Source: Cyrtodaria siliqua
Taxonomy: Eukaryota > Mollusca > Bivalvia > Adapedonta > Hiatellidae
Direction: 5' to 3'
DNA length: 64,000 nt
Assembly (NCBI GenBank): GCA_037043455.1
Contig: JAWPHD010003280.1
Location: forward strand, 124,001-188,000
Positions 34,720-46,733 of this stretch are shown here, one piece after another. A model generated the notes under the pieces. That model was not told the origin of the DNA and made no database searches. It saw nothing but the letters and a program-made list of their open reading frames with translations. Within the stretch, counting starts at the first letter, position 1. The number at the start of each line of letters is the position of its first letter. The position numbers and the translations under genes were made by a program.

Positions 34720-36632
34720 TTTTTAGCTCTACTGATCAGAGATCAGCAGAGCTTATGCCCTGGTGCGGCGTCCGTCGTCCGTCCGTCCGTCGTCCGTCCG
34801 TCTGTCCGTAAACTTTTTTTTGTAGCGACTACTCCTCTGAAACTACTGAATGGATTTTCATGAAACTTTACAGAAATGTTGCCCATGAAGTCTAGTTGAT
34901 CCTAGCAAAAATTCATGTAGATGTGAAATCCAAGATGGCCGCCAAATCTAAAAATAGGTTTTTAAAAAACAAGTTTGTAGCGACTACTTCTTGAAAACTC
35001 TAAGGGATATTGCTATGGGACTTTTTCTAAAATGATCAGCATGACATGATGTTGGTCCTTGTCGAAAATCGTTTTGATTCGACGTTAAACATGGCTGCCA
35101 GCGGCCATCTTTGTTTACATAGAGTTATATAATGAAAACTTGTAGCGACTACTCCTCTGAAACTACTGGACGGATTTTCATGAAACTTCACAGGAATGTT
35201 GCTCTTGATGTCTAATTGATCCTAGCAAAATTTCAGGTTGGCCGGAAATTCAAGATGGCCGCCACGGCTAAAAATAGATTTTTAAAAAATAAGTTTGTAG
35301 CGACTACTTCTTGAAAACTATAAGAGATATTGATATGGGATTTTTTCGAAAATGATCAGCATGACATGATGTTGGTCCTTGTCGAAAATCGTTTTGATTC
35401 GACGTTAAACATGGCAGCCAGCGGCCATCTTTGTTTAAATAGAGTTATATAATGAAAACTTGTAGCGACTACTCCTCTGAAACTACTTGACGGATTTTCA
35501 TGAAACTTCACAGGAATATTGCTCTTGATGTCTTATTGATCCTAGCAAAATTTCAGATCGGCCGGAAATTCAAGATGGCCGCCACGGCTAAAAATAGATT
35601 TTTAAAAAATAAGTTTGTAGCGACTACTTCTTGAAAACTATAAGAGATATTGATATGGGACTTTTTCTAAAATTATCAGCATGACATGATGGTTATCAGA
35701 GTCGAACATTATTTTGATTCGACGTTAAACATGGCTGCCAGTGGCCATCTTTGTTTACATAGAGTTATATAATGAAAACTTGTAGCGACTACTCCTCTGA
35801 AAATACTTGACGGATTTTCATGAAACTTCACACGAATGTTGCTCTTGATGTCTAATTGATCCTTGCAAAATTTCAGGTCTGCCGGAAATTCAAGATGGCC
35901 GCCATGGCTAAAAATAGATTTTCAAAATACAAGTTTGTAGCGACTACTTCTTGAAAACTATAAGTGATATTCATATGGGACTTTTTCTAAAATGATCAGC
36001 ATGACATGATGGTTATTCAAGTCGAACATTATTTTGATTCGACGTTAAACATGGCTGCCAGTGGCCATGTTTGTTTACATAGAGTTATATAATGATAACT
36101 TGTAGCGACTACTCCTCTGAAACTGCTTGACGGATTTTCATGAAACTTCACACGAATGTTGCTCTTGATGTCTAATTGATCTTAGCAAAATTTCAGGTCG
36201 GCCGGAAATTCAAGATGGCCGCCATGGCTAAAAATAGATTTTTAAAAAATAAGTTTGTAGCGACTACTTCTTGAAAACTATAAGAGATATTGATATGGGA
36301 CTTTTTCTAAAATGATCAGCATGACATGATGGTTATTCGAGTCGAACATTATTTTGATTCAATGTTAAACATGGCTGTCAGTGGCCATCTTTGTTTACAG
36401 AGAGTTATATAAGGAAAACTTGTAGCGACTTCTCCTCTGAAACTACTTGACGGATTTTCATGAAACTTCACTGGAATGTTGCTCTTGATGTCTAATTGAT
36501 CCTAGCAAAATTTCAGGTCGGCCGGAAATTCAAGATGGCCACCACGGCTAAAAATAGATTTTCAAAAAACCAGTTTGTACTTCCTGAAATCAAAATCAAT
36601 CAGTAGAGCTTCAAGGTCATTGACCTCTTGTT
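34720..36632 (+). mobile_element. Family C element nested in the reverse element (1)
   Basis: Complete head (34,725), GTCC run, about 5.5 C units, and tail ending CCTCTTGTT. Flanking minus-oriented sequence resumes at 36,633. Confidence 0.9.
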
Positions 36633-37242
36633 AAACTTTTCCTATATAAGTCTATGTAAATTTTGGGTCGCCGTGGCGGCCATTTTGATTATTCGACGAT
36701 AACGAAAAACATACTTAATAGAGGCCATTCCAAGGAACATGTATATAATATTTCAGTAGAATGGAATCAGTGGTTTCAGAGGAGATGTCGTTTGAAATTT
36801 ACTTAAATAGCCATGGTGGCCATCTTGGATGACTGCGGCCGCGAAAAACACAAATCTGAGAGGGACTATCCCAAATATCAGTGTGCTTAAGTTTCATCAA
36901 AATCTTTCAGGCGGTTTCAGAGAAGAGGTAATTTTAAACCTTTTCCTATATAACTCTATGTAAACTTTGGGTCGCCATTTTGATTATTTGACGATAACGA
37001 AAAACACAAACTTGATAGAGGCTAACCCAAGGACCATGCATATGATATTTCACAAGAATGGAATAAGTGGTTTCGTCGCAGATGTCGTTTGAAATTTACT
37101 TAAATCTGACCTAGTTTTAGCTATGGCGACCATCTTGGATGACTGGCGGCCGTGAAAAACATAAATCTGAGAGGAACTATCCCAAATATCATTGTGCTTA
37201 AGTTTCATCAAAATCTTTCAGGCGGTTTCAGAGAAGATGTAA

Positions 37243-38772
37243 TTTTTAGCTCGACAGCAGAGCTTATGCCGTGGTGCGTCGTCCGTCTGTCCGTAAACTT
37301 TTATTTGTAGCGAATACTCCTCTGAAACAACTGGATGGATATTCATGAAACTTTACAGAAATGTTGCCCATAAAGTCTAGTTGATCCTAGCAAAAATTCA
37401 TGTTGATGTGAAATCCAAGATGGCCACCAAAGCTAAAAATAGAGTTTTCAAATACAAGTTTGTAGCGACTACTTTTGAAAACTATAAGAGATATTGATAT
37501 GGGACTTTTTCTAAAATGATCAGCATGACAATGTTGGCCCTTGTCGAAAATTGTTTTGCGGCCATCTTTGTTTACATAGAGTTATATAGTAAAAACTTGT
37601 ACGATACTCCTCTGAAACTACTTGACGGATGTTCATGAAACTTCACAGGAATGTTGCTCTTGATGTCTAGTTGATCCTAGCAAAATTTCAGGTCGGCCGG
37701 AAATTCAAGATTGCCGCCACGGCTAAAAATAGATTTTTAAAAAATAAGTTTGTAGCGACTACTTCTTGAAAACTATAAGAGATATTGATGGGACTTTTTC
37801 TAAAATGATCAGCATGACATGATGGTTATCCGAGTCGAACATTATTTTGATTCGACATTAAACATGGCTGCCAGTGGCCATCTTTGTTTACATAGTGTTA
37901 CATAATGAAAACTTGTAGCGACTACTCCTCTGAAACTACTCGACGGATTTTCATGAAACTTCACACGAATGTTGCTCTTGATGTCTAATTGATCCTAGCA
38001 AAATTTCAGGTCGGCCGGAAATTCAAGATGGTCGCCATGGCAAAAAATAGATTTTCAAAATACAAGTTTGTAGCGACTACTTCTTGAAAACTATAAGTGA
38101 TATTGATATGGGACTTTTTCTAAAATGATCAGCATGACATGATGTTGGTCTTTGTCAAAAATCGTTTTGATTCAATGTTAAACATGGCTGTCAGCGGCCA
38201 TCTTTGTTTACAAAGAGTTATATAATGAAAACTTGTAGCGACTACTCCTCTGACACTACTTGACGGATTTTCATGAAACTTCACAGGAATGTTGCTCTTG
38301 ATGTCTAATTGATCCTAGCAAAATTTCAGATCGGCCAGAAATTCAAGATGGCCGCCACAGCTAAAAATAGATTTTTAAAAAATAAGTTTGTAACGACTAC
38401 TTCTTGAAAACTATAAGTGATATTGATATGGGACTTTTTCTAAAATGATCAGCATGACATGATGGTTATTCGAGTCGAACATTATTTGGATTCGACGTTA
38501 AACATGGCTGTCAGTGGCCATCTTTGTTTACATAGAGTTATATAATGAAAACTTGTAGTGACTACTCCTCTGAAACTATTTGACGGATTTTCATGAAACT
38601 TCACAGCAATGTTGCTCTTGATGTCTAATTGTTCCTAGCAATATTTCAGGTCAGCCGGAAATTCAAGATGGCCGCCACGGCTAAAAATAGATTTTCAAAA
38701 AACCAGTTTGTAGCGACTATTTCCTGAAATCAAAATCAATCAGTAAAGCTTCAAGGTCATTGACCTGTTGTT
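37243..38772 (+). mobile_element. Family C element nested in the reverse element (2)
   Basis: The head has lost part of its hairpin (AGCTCGACAGCAGAGCTTAT). About 4.5 units follow, with tail CAGTAAAGCTTCAAGG...CTGTTGTT (one substitution in CTCTTG). Confidence 0.88.
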
Positions 38773-39714
38773 AACCTTTTCCTATATAACTCTATGTAAA
38801 CTTTTGGTCGCCGTCAAGGCCATTTTGATTATTCGACAATAACGAAAAACACAAACTTGATAGAGGCCAACCCAAGGAACATGTATATGATATTTCAGTA
38901 GAATGGAATAAGTGGTTTCGGAGGAGATGTCGTTTGAAATTTCCCTAATTTTGACCTAGTTTTAGCCATGGCGGCTATCTTGGATGACTGGCGGCCGCGA
39001 AAAACACAAATCTGAGATAGGCCCTTCCATCAAAATCCTTCAAGGGGTTTCAGAGGAGATGTCGATTTTATAAAATTGCTAGCAGACAGACGACGGACGA
39101 AAAGTGATCGCATTAGCCCTCCTGGCCTTTGGCCAGTAGAGCTAAAAACCATAAGAGATATTGATTTGGAACCTTTACCAAAATGACTGGCACGATATGT
39201 AGTTGGTCCTACCAAAGTTCATTTTTATTGGATATCAAACATGGCCGCCAGTGGCCATCTTTGTTTACATAGAGTTATACAGTAAAAACTTATAGCGACT
39301 ATTCCTCTGAAACTACTGACGGATTTTCATGAAACTTCACAGGAATGTTGCTCTTAATGTCTAGTTGATCCTAGCAAAATTTCAGTTCGGCCGAAAATTA
39401 AGATGGCCGCTACGGCTAAAAATAGATTTTAAAAAACAAGTTTGTAGCGACTGTTTCTTGAAAACTATAAGTGATATTGATATGGGACTTTTTCTAAAAT
39501 GATCAGCATGACATGATGTTGGTCCTTGTCATTTTGATTCTTCACTAAACATGACTGCCAGCGGCCGTCTTTGTTTACCTAGAGTTATATAGTAAAAACT
39601 TGTAGCGACTACTCCTCTGAAACTACTTGACAGGTTTTCATGAAACTTCCCATGAATGCTGATCTAGCTATCAAAACCTGTCAGTAGAGCTTCAAGGTCA
39701 TTGACCTCTTGTTT

Positions 39715-40310
39715 GCAAAGACCATCAGGTGAGCGATTTAGGGACATTTTGGCCCTCTTGTTTAGTTAAGGATGCGCAATAAGTTTTCGTATTTTGACTC
39801 CATCCACTGCGGCCCCCTAGGGATAATCAGGTAAAAATACACAAAAACTTGCATATCTTGTCTTGGTTATTTTGGGACTTGAGGCACAACATATATAAAA
39901 CAGGTTTTGTCCTCCTATATAAAGGGGCCCCTCTACAGGGGTAACATTTGGGGAACATTTGGCAGTAATTTATATGTTCCGCTGCCATTTTGCTCAATGC
40001 AGGGCAAAGGGTTTTATCATAAGTGCTACAACAATTTAGTTTGGAAAATTATATTTGGTTTCCTGGAAATGCACATATTAAAATTTGCAGTTATATGCAA
40101 TTGGCCCCCCATCAACTTTGCTGTAGTTTATGTATTATTTTATGCAGTTATCTTGATCATTGCATCAACTTTGCTGTAGTTTATGTATTATTTTATGCAG
40201 TTATCTTGATCATTGGCCCCCCATCAACTTTGCTGTAGTTTATGTATTATTTTATGCAGTTATCTTGATCATTGAGTGTGGACCCCCACAGCCCTCTTGT
40301 CTGAAGTTAT
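39715..40310 (+). other. Relic B tail and unique sequence with a short tandem repeat
   Basis: ATCAGGTGAGCGATTTAGGG...CCCTCTTGTTTA (39,725-39,764) is a stray B-type tail. The rest is low-copy, apart from the triplicated unit at 40,110. Confidence 0.6.
40110..40274 (+). repeat. Three-copy 53-59 bp tandem repeat
   Basis: CATCAACTTTGCTGTAGTTT starts units at 40,110, 40,163 and 40,222. The copies are nearly identical, so the expansion is recent. The second boundary includes an extra GGCCCC. Confidence 0.9.
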
Positions 40311-41202
40311 GTTATTTTAGAAAAATCTTACTTTGTAGAAATATCTCCAAATGAATGAAATGCACCATGATTCTACATTCTTCAATACTGCTTACCAGTA
40401 ATGTTTAATACTAGGTATACAACAGGCGTATATGCTCCACTATGCAGTGCTCTAGTTCATCTAGTTTTTACCAAACTTGTCCAGTATGTTAATATCATAA
40501 AATCCCTGAAAAGTTTGAAAACCATCCATGCCATACTCACATCTATAGCATAAGATTATGGTCCTCTACCAAGTTTGTTCAAATGGTGACACTGGTGTCA
40601 CATAGGGTTATATTGCAAATCTTTTAAAAAATCTTCTCTAAAACTAAAAGAGTTAGAGGTCTAATATTTTGCATGAAACATAAGCTGACGGTTCTTTGTC
40701 AACTGTTCATATGGTGACCCTGAGGTCAAATATGGCCGCGCCCCAGGGGTCATATGTTTTATATAGACTCATAGTGAAAATAAAACAAACACTTTTTCTC
40801 TATAAAGTCAGCAAGAGCTAGAGGTCTTATATTTTGCATGTAATAAGCTTATAGTCCTCTACCATGTTTGTTGGATTAAATTTTGCCCTGTCCTCAGAGT
40901 AACAGTTTTACATTCATATTTAGGGAAATTCTTTTTGTAAAACCTTCTCTGAACATACCAGACCTCTTTTATCTCACACACTTCTGTTACTGTTGCAAGT
41001 GTCTACAATGGACAAGTTGGTCAGTTGTTTGATTCAGGGTCAGTTGACCCTCTTGTTGTATTTTACATTTGTGTTATGGCATCTTTGAAATAAAATATGT
41101 CAAAATCATGGCAAACAAACTGTAAATTTACACTGGACTACACTGGTTGCCTCTTGAAACATTGTTCTGATGTGTATATTATACGTCTTATATTTTTTCA
41201 AG
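40311..41202 (+). repeat. B-like monomers with a tail, then intron end
   Basis: Four B-like units at about 40,540-40,960 (AGATTATGGTCCTCTACCAA; CAAATGGTGAC). A tail-like GATTCAGGGTCAGTTGACCC with TCTTGTTG lies at 41,031-41,058. The final 140 bp is unique and ends in the acceptor TATTTTTTCAAG. Confidence 0.65.
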
Positions 41203-41284
41203 GATACCAAAGATGAAGTTGACAGAGTGGAGAAAAAAGTATCTTTCTCTATGAAACGTCTCCAGAAGCTGTTCAGTTCCCGTA
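41203..41284 (+). CDS. pms2: PMS2 internal exon at the linker/C-terminal junction
   Basis: An 82-bp exon, phase 0 in and phase 1 out. Acceptor TTTTTTCAAG|GAT, donor CGTA|GTAAGA at 41285. It encodes DTKDEVDRVEKKVSFSMKRL followed by QKLFSSR. This aligns with human PMS2 around 'QVDVAVKINKKV...FSMSSLAKRIKQL' (from memory): a conserved 'KKV...FSM' core just upstream of the C-terminal dimerisation/endonuclease domain. It continues in frame from the exon ending at 6136, and its last A joins GT at 62158 to make AGT (Ser). A HINE-like head begins only about 17 bp after the 5' splice site. Being short, it would be missed by open-frame scanning, but phase on both sides and protein similarity support it. 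Confidence 0.85.
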
Positions 41285-41300
41285 GTAAGACCAGTTTTCG

Positions 41301-42250
41301 TTTTTGTCTCGCCTTTTGAAAAAATGCGAGACATAGGCACCGCTAATGTTGGTAGGCTCGACGGCGACAACATATTGTATTATAACTATTTTGTCCTTTG
41401 GAGTAGAATGTTCAAATTTCATATATAACCTCCTGGTCATTGTCCGTCTTAATGCCAATAACTTCCAGCCCTCCAACTGACCCTGGGTCCGAGTCAAGGT
41501 CACTTAAATACATGTACTGTCACCAAATTTTAACGCAAATATTGACGGTACAATGACAAGGAGAGTATATATGAAATTTGAACACTCTGCTCCAAAGAAC
41601 AAAAAAGTTATAAGAATTTAACGCACGGTGTATGATAATGTCCCAAGGACAAGAAAGTGTTAGCGTTAAGATTTTGGTTAAGATTTTTGTTAAGGTTTTG
41701 GTTAAATTTTGCGTTAATGTTCTTATAACTTTATAGTCCTTTGGAGTAGAGTGTTCAAATTTCATATATAACATCACAGGTTATTGGTCTTCTTATTACA
41801 GTAACTATCAGCCTCCAACTGACCCTGTGTCAAGGTCAGTTGCCTCTTAAATACACATACCGTCACCCGAAAAAATGTGTTAAAGTGTGTTAAGTTCTTA
41901 TAACTTTTTTGTTCTTTGGAGCAGAGTGTTCAAATTTCATATATAATCTCCTTGTCATTGTCCTTCTTATAACTTCCAGCTCTCCAACTGACCATAGGTC
42001 GGAGTCAAGGTCACTTAAATACATGTATCGTCTTCAAAAACTGTGTTAAAATGTGCGTTAAATTATTTTACTTTTTTGTCCATAGACATTAGGCTATAGA
42101 GTAGAGTGTTCAAATTTCATATATAACATAACTGGTCATTTTCTTATTCCAATAACTTTCCAAATGACCCTGTGTCAAGACGGTCAGTTGTCTCTTAAAT
42201 ACATGTACCATCTCTAAATTTCACAATACATGTAACAATCTCCAAATTTC
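41301..42250 (+). mobile_element. Family M element: head and about five monomers, one inverted
   Basis: The head is a T-run, then GTCTCGCC with partner GCGAGAC (41306-41332). Monomers of about 170 bp contain 'TTCTTATAACTTTTTTGTTC', 'GGAGCAGAGTGTTCAAATTT' and 'CATATATAA'. One unit, at about 41,526-41,640, is in reverse orientation (ATATGAAATTTGAACACTCT). Four GTTAAGATTTTGG-like short repeats follow at 41,668-41,712. The matching tail may be the one at 51,366-51,398. Confidence 0.78.
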
Positions 42251-44730
42251 AAATTTGACTATGTTGAGCAATATAAAATTGTGGAGTACCAGATTTCATA
42301 TCTAAACTCACTTCCACCGGACATTGTTCTTGGCCATCCATAAACTATATTTCGCTTCTGTTTTAAATACGTACACATTTCAATCTCTGCACATTTCAAT
42401 GTGAGTTTTGTAAGGTTTGACAGGAACATAATTACTTGAACTTTATATCGGCTACTGCAGATGGGTAATTTGATACTCCAGTAAAAGTTTATCCTTTATA
42501 ATTGCTTTTGTTTCAAATCAACTCAGCAGGAGAATTTATCAAGCTGTTAATTGATAAACTTTAAGTGAACTATTAACAGTGGAATTTCGTTGATTCAGAC
42601 TTTTTAAAAAAACATGGGATTTTCAGAAAAAAATAATTATACTGGTTGTGTACCAGTTATCCTCATTCACCAGATTTCGTCATTATCAATAAAACGTTCG
42701 ATGTGATTATTTTTCGACCCCACTTTACTAGAATCACTACACATTTGGAGAGGAAAAATTATTTTAGAAATGTTAACTCTCAAACCAACACGTTTACCTA
42801 TATAAATACCGTTATAAACAGAACACAATCCGTGAAATCACGCGCTAATGCGCATGCGCAAGAAAATTTCCTTTTAAAATATCTGTCTTTACGTGGAACC
42901 GTTGAATCTATTTGACATGCCCAAAAAACTAAACATTTTCAGCCAAGGGAGACAACGAGTACACGTCAATCAATTTAAATTTGCGTATAGTTATTTCCCT
43001 TTAAATTATGAACGTCGAAGTGAAGTAAATTACATCCGATGGTACAGTTGAAAAACCATTTTAAATTGCAGATATAAATATTTTCTCTTTTTTTGTGTAT
43101 TCAAATGCAATGGTATATTTATGTTTCAATTGATAACTACACAAGTTTTCATCGTCCCAAACATGGATTATTCGGTATTAAACTGAAGATGACGATAACT
43201 ACTCCATTCAGCTCAAACGACCGGCCCAATTCAGTCTATATTTAGTAACGGTCACGTGACACTTGTTACTGAGAATAGGAACAATGTAAACACAAAATAT
43301 TTATGGCAAAGGGGTTAGCTTCTCTACCGGCAAAAATATTAATGAGATGTAGATATTAAAGAACCAACATAAAAATGACGATATCTGGTATACAGCCAGT
43401 ACTCTAAAACAATCATTGTTAGATTATACAGAATTAATTTAATAACAAACTTCAGAGAAATGAACTTCTAAAAAAGGGAGAGATGGAGTGTTGTAATCAT
43501 TGTGTACAGTGCTACAATATCAGGTTACATAAGATTGCCTGTATAAATATATCACATGTTACTTGCTTTATGGGATGAAAGAGGCATAGTCGCTATAGAA
43601 CAACAGTGCTGGTTTTATGTCTTATAAATACAGACATTACAAACAGAAATGGAGATTAAACTGTCAAATACAGTTACTATTGTATTGTGTTACAGTACAG
43701 ACCACCAAATTCATTTGCAATAACTCTTTTCATATTGAACTTATTTATTTTATATGGATTGTAAGAATCACTTTCAATGTCTTCCTAGTTAGAACCAGTA
43801 CTAAGCAATGCAGGTAAAGTGTCTTGCTCAGGGACACAACACATATACTCGGTAAAAAAAGTTTTGGACCAGGGTATATAAAGTCATATAAAAATAAAAC
43901 TAGTGGACAAAATTTAAGTATCTTTTTTTAGTAACCAAGGTCTACCCTACCCGGTTAATTTGGTACCAGAAACATTAAATTCCAAACAATATTTGATTTT
44001 TAAAAAATATCGCGAACACACAAACGGTCTAAAAAGTAACAGTTACGGACACATTCGAGTAACTAATAAAAAGAATATTATTTTTTTGCAAACTTTCATT
44101 GTAAACGATAATTATTGTTGATCTATTGTGAATTATCAACTGAGATAATAAGGGTTATGGTCAAATGTCATGGTTCAGCGATCATTGTACGGGTTCGAAC
44201 ACTGCCATGGTCCAAAACTTCTTTTACAGAGTATATGATTCTGTTTATATTAGTATGTGTTCGAAATGTAAATGAGTGTCCTTGCCTAAAATTTTAACAT
44301 ATTGACACATTTTCTGGTTCCCTGCATCGAGCCAAATCCGAAAAAAAGTCATTGTTTATTTAGAGCACCTCCCAAAATTCATCTTTCTTGTTATGGGCTA
44401 TTTTTAGAAATTCGGCACTTCCATGTTCCATTTTTTTTCCCTTTGAGGTAGTCCAATATGAAGTACATGTTTCTGAGGTATTTTTGAGGCTGAATCTGTC
44501 ATCGGTTTTGTTATAGCCAGTGTTAATTGCTATTGCAATGCCAGCAGCAACTTCACATTAATTCGGCTGACATTTCTTGATAAAACATGATACTCTTAGA
44601 TTAAAATGTCATTTTGTGAAACAATACAAGTTGACAAACTGGATAATTGCATCAATTATACAGCAAGTCAAAATAACCTATATGTTGACAAACATTTAAT
44701 ACACAACAACAATTTAAGATAAATTTCAAG
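42251..44730. other. Unique AT-rich sequence
   Basis: About 2.5 kb with no monomers; it contains the MITE at 43,846. Short open frames (for example 42,646-42,915) have no recognisable domains. A stretch at 44,613-44,685 resembles 5,150-5,235. Confidence 0.55.
43846..44233. mobile_element. Tc1/mariner-type MITE
   Basis: The left end TACTCGGTAAAAAAAGTTTT continues with GGACCA. The right end is its inverted copy (TGGTCCAAAACTTCTTTTAC, AGAGTA), about 26 bp with few mismatches. Flanking TA on both sides fits a TA target duplication. The interior, about 330 bp, has no transposase. Confidence 0.85.
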
Positions 44731-45154
44731 TTTTTTAGCTCTACTGGCCAAGGGCCTGCAGAGCTTATGGGATGGCGTGTTGTCCGTTGTCCGTCATTAA
44801 CTTTTGTCTTGTTACCACTCTAGGGCCTTCATTTTTCATCCGATCTTTACCAAACTTTAACAGGTTGTTAATATCAATGAAAGCTCGGACAAGTTCGAAA
44901 ACCAGCCAGATCGGAATAATTTCACCGGAGTTATGGCCCTTGTTTTGCTGAAAAATGCCATAGTAAGCCTTGTGAACACTCTAGCACCTTCATTTATTAT
45001 TTGATCTTTACCAAACTTGCACAGATTGTTAATATCAATAAAAGCTCGGACAGATTCGAAAACCAGCCAAATCGGATCAGCAACACCGCAGTTATGGCCG
45101 TTGTTTTTTCTGAAAATTGCTATTTTCTGCCTTGTGAACGCTCTAACACCTTCA

Positions 45155-46733
45155 TTTTTAGCTCTACTGATCAGAGATCAGCAGAGCTTATGCCGTGGTG
45201 CGGCGTCCGTCGTCCGTCCGTCCGTCTGTCCGTAAACTTTTATTTGTAGCGACTTCACAGCTGAAACTACTGGATGGATATTCATGAAACTTTACAGAAA
45301 TGTTGCCCATAAAGTCTAGTTGATCCTAGCAAAAATTCATGTTGATGTGAAATCCAAGATGGCCGCCAAAGCTAAAAATAGAGTTTTAAAATACAAGTTT
45401 GTAGCGACTTCTTCTTGAAAACAATAAGTGATATTGATATGGGACTTTTTCTAAAATGATCAGCATGACATGATGTTGATCCTAGTCAAAAATCGTTTTG
45501 ATTCAACGTTAAACATGGCTGCCAGCGGCCATCTTTGTTTACATAGAGTTATATAGTAAAAACTTGTAGCGACTTCACAGCTGAAACTACCTGGCGGATT
45601 GTCATGAAACTTTACAGGAATGTTGCTCTTGATGTCTAATTGATCCTAGAAAAATTTCAGGTCGGCCGGAAATTCAAGATGGCCGTCACAGCTAAAAATA
45701 GATTTTTAAAAAATAAGTTTGTAGCGACTACTTCTTGAAAACTATAAGTGATATTGATATGGGACTTTTTCTAAAATGATCAGCATTACATGATGTTGAT
45801 CCTAGTCAAAAATCGTTATGATTCAACGTTAAACATGGCTGCCAGCGGCCATCTTTGTTTACATAGAGTTATATAGTAAAAACTTGTAGCGACTACTCCT
45901 CTGAAACTACTTGGCGGATTGTCATGAAACTTTACAGGAATGTTGCTCTTGATGTCTAATTGATCCTATCAAAATTTCAGGTCGGCCAGAAATTCAAGAT
46001 GGCCGTCACAGCTAAAAATAGATTTTTAAAAAATAAGTTTGTAGCGACAACTTCTTGAAAACTATAAGTGATATTGATATGGGACTTTTTCTAAAATGAT
46101 CAGCATGACATGATGTAGATCCTTGTGGAAAATTATTTTGATTCAACGTTAAACATGGCTGCCAGTGGCCATCTTTGGTTACATAGAGTTATATAGTAAA
46201 AACTTGTAGCGACTACTCCTCTGAAACTACTTGACGGATGTTCATGAAACTTCACAGGAATGTTGCTCTTGATATCTAGTTGATCCTAGAAAAATTTCAG
46301 GTCGGCCGGAAATTCAAGATGGCCTCCACAGCTAAAAATAGATTTAAAATAAATAAGTTTGTAGCGACTACTTCTTCAAAACAATAAGAGATATTGATAT
46401 GGGACTTTTTCTAAAATGATCAGTATGACATGATGTTGGTCCTTGTAGAAAATCGTTTTGATTTGACCTTAAACATGGCTGCTTTGTTTACATAGAGTTA
46501 TATAATGAAAACTTGTAGCGACTACTTCTTTGAAACTACCTGACGGATTTTCATGAAACTTCACAGGAATGTTGCTCTTAATGTCTTATTGATCTTAGCA
46601 AAATTTCAGGTCGGCCAGAAATTCAAGATGGCCGCCACGGTTAAAAATAGATTTTCAAAAAACAAGTCTGTAGCGACTACTTCCTGAAATCAAAATCAAT
46701 CAGTAGAGCTTCAAGGTCATTGACCTCTTGTTT
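45155..46733 (+). mobile_element. Family C element nested in the A element
   Basis: Complete head (45,160), GTCC run, about 4.5 regular C units (two carrying GACTTCACAGCTGAAACTAC in place of the usual start), and tail ending TGACCTCTTGTTT. The surrounding A monomer rejoins at TTCATTT/ATTTGATC. Confidence 0.9.

Larger units (their letters stand above)
34324..39147 (-). mobile_element. Reverse-oriented HINE-like element, itself carrying two C elements
   Basis: Read on the minus strand, the head is at 39,147 downward (TTTTTAGCTCTACTGGCC, AAAGGCCAGGAGGGC, then GTCCGTCGTCTGTC). The tail is at 34,358-34,324 (AGTAGAGCGTCTACAGGCCC...CCTCTTGTT). Its monomers (CGTGGCGGCCATTTTGA, AACACAAACTTGATAGAGGC on the + strand) are C-related but distinct. 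It is the only clearly minus-oriented HINE in the window. Confidence 0.85.
33578..39714 (+). mobile_element. Outer family C element interrupted by a reverse-oriented element
   Basis: A partial head (AGCTTGTGCCGAGGTGCGGC, GTCTGTCCGTCC) leads into diverged C units to 34,323. The same units resume at 39,148 (CATAAGAGATATTGATTTGG) and run to a tail at 39,682-39,714 (CAGTAGAGCTTCAAGGTCAT...CTCTTGTTT). Confidence 0.82.
6137..41202 (+). other. pms2: pms2 intron (35 kb)
   Basis: A GT-AG intron starting GTAAGT and ending ATTTTTTCAAG. Joining 6136 to 41203 keeps the frame in phase 0. Apart from short unique islands it is filled by nested HINE-like elements, one mariner, one MITE and a LINE fragment. 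I saw no further convincing exon, but a very short one could be missed. Confidence 0.65.

Noticed and set aside
41668..41712. Telomere-like GGTTAAG repeats
   Set aside because: Units are irregular (GTTAAGATTTTGG type), only four copies, inside an M monomer; not an interstitial TTAGGG array.
42646..42915. 89-residue open frame in unique DNA
   Set aside because: No recognisable motif, AT-rich composition, no splice or neighbour support.
43790..43845. GTAAAGTGTCTTGCTCAGGG motif that looks familiar from marine-animal repeats
   Set aside because: Too short to assign to a SINE or LINE tail without a database search.
44185..44210. tRNA-like B box (GGGTTCGAACAC)
   Set aside because: No A box at the right distance and no cloverleaf. 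It lies inside the Tc1-type MITE.
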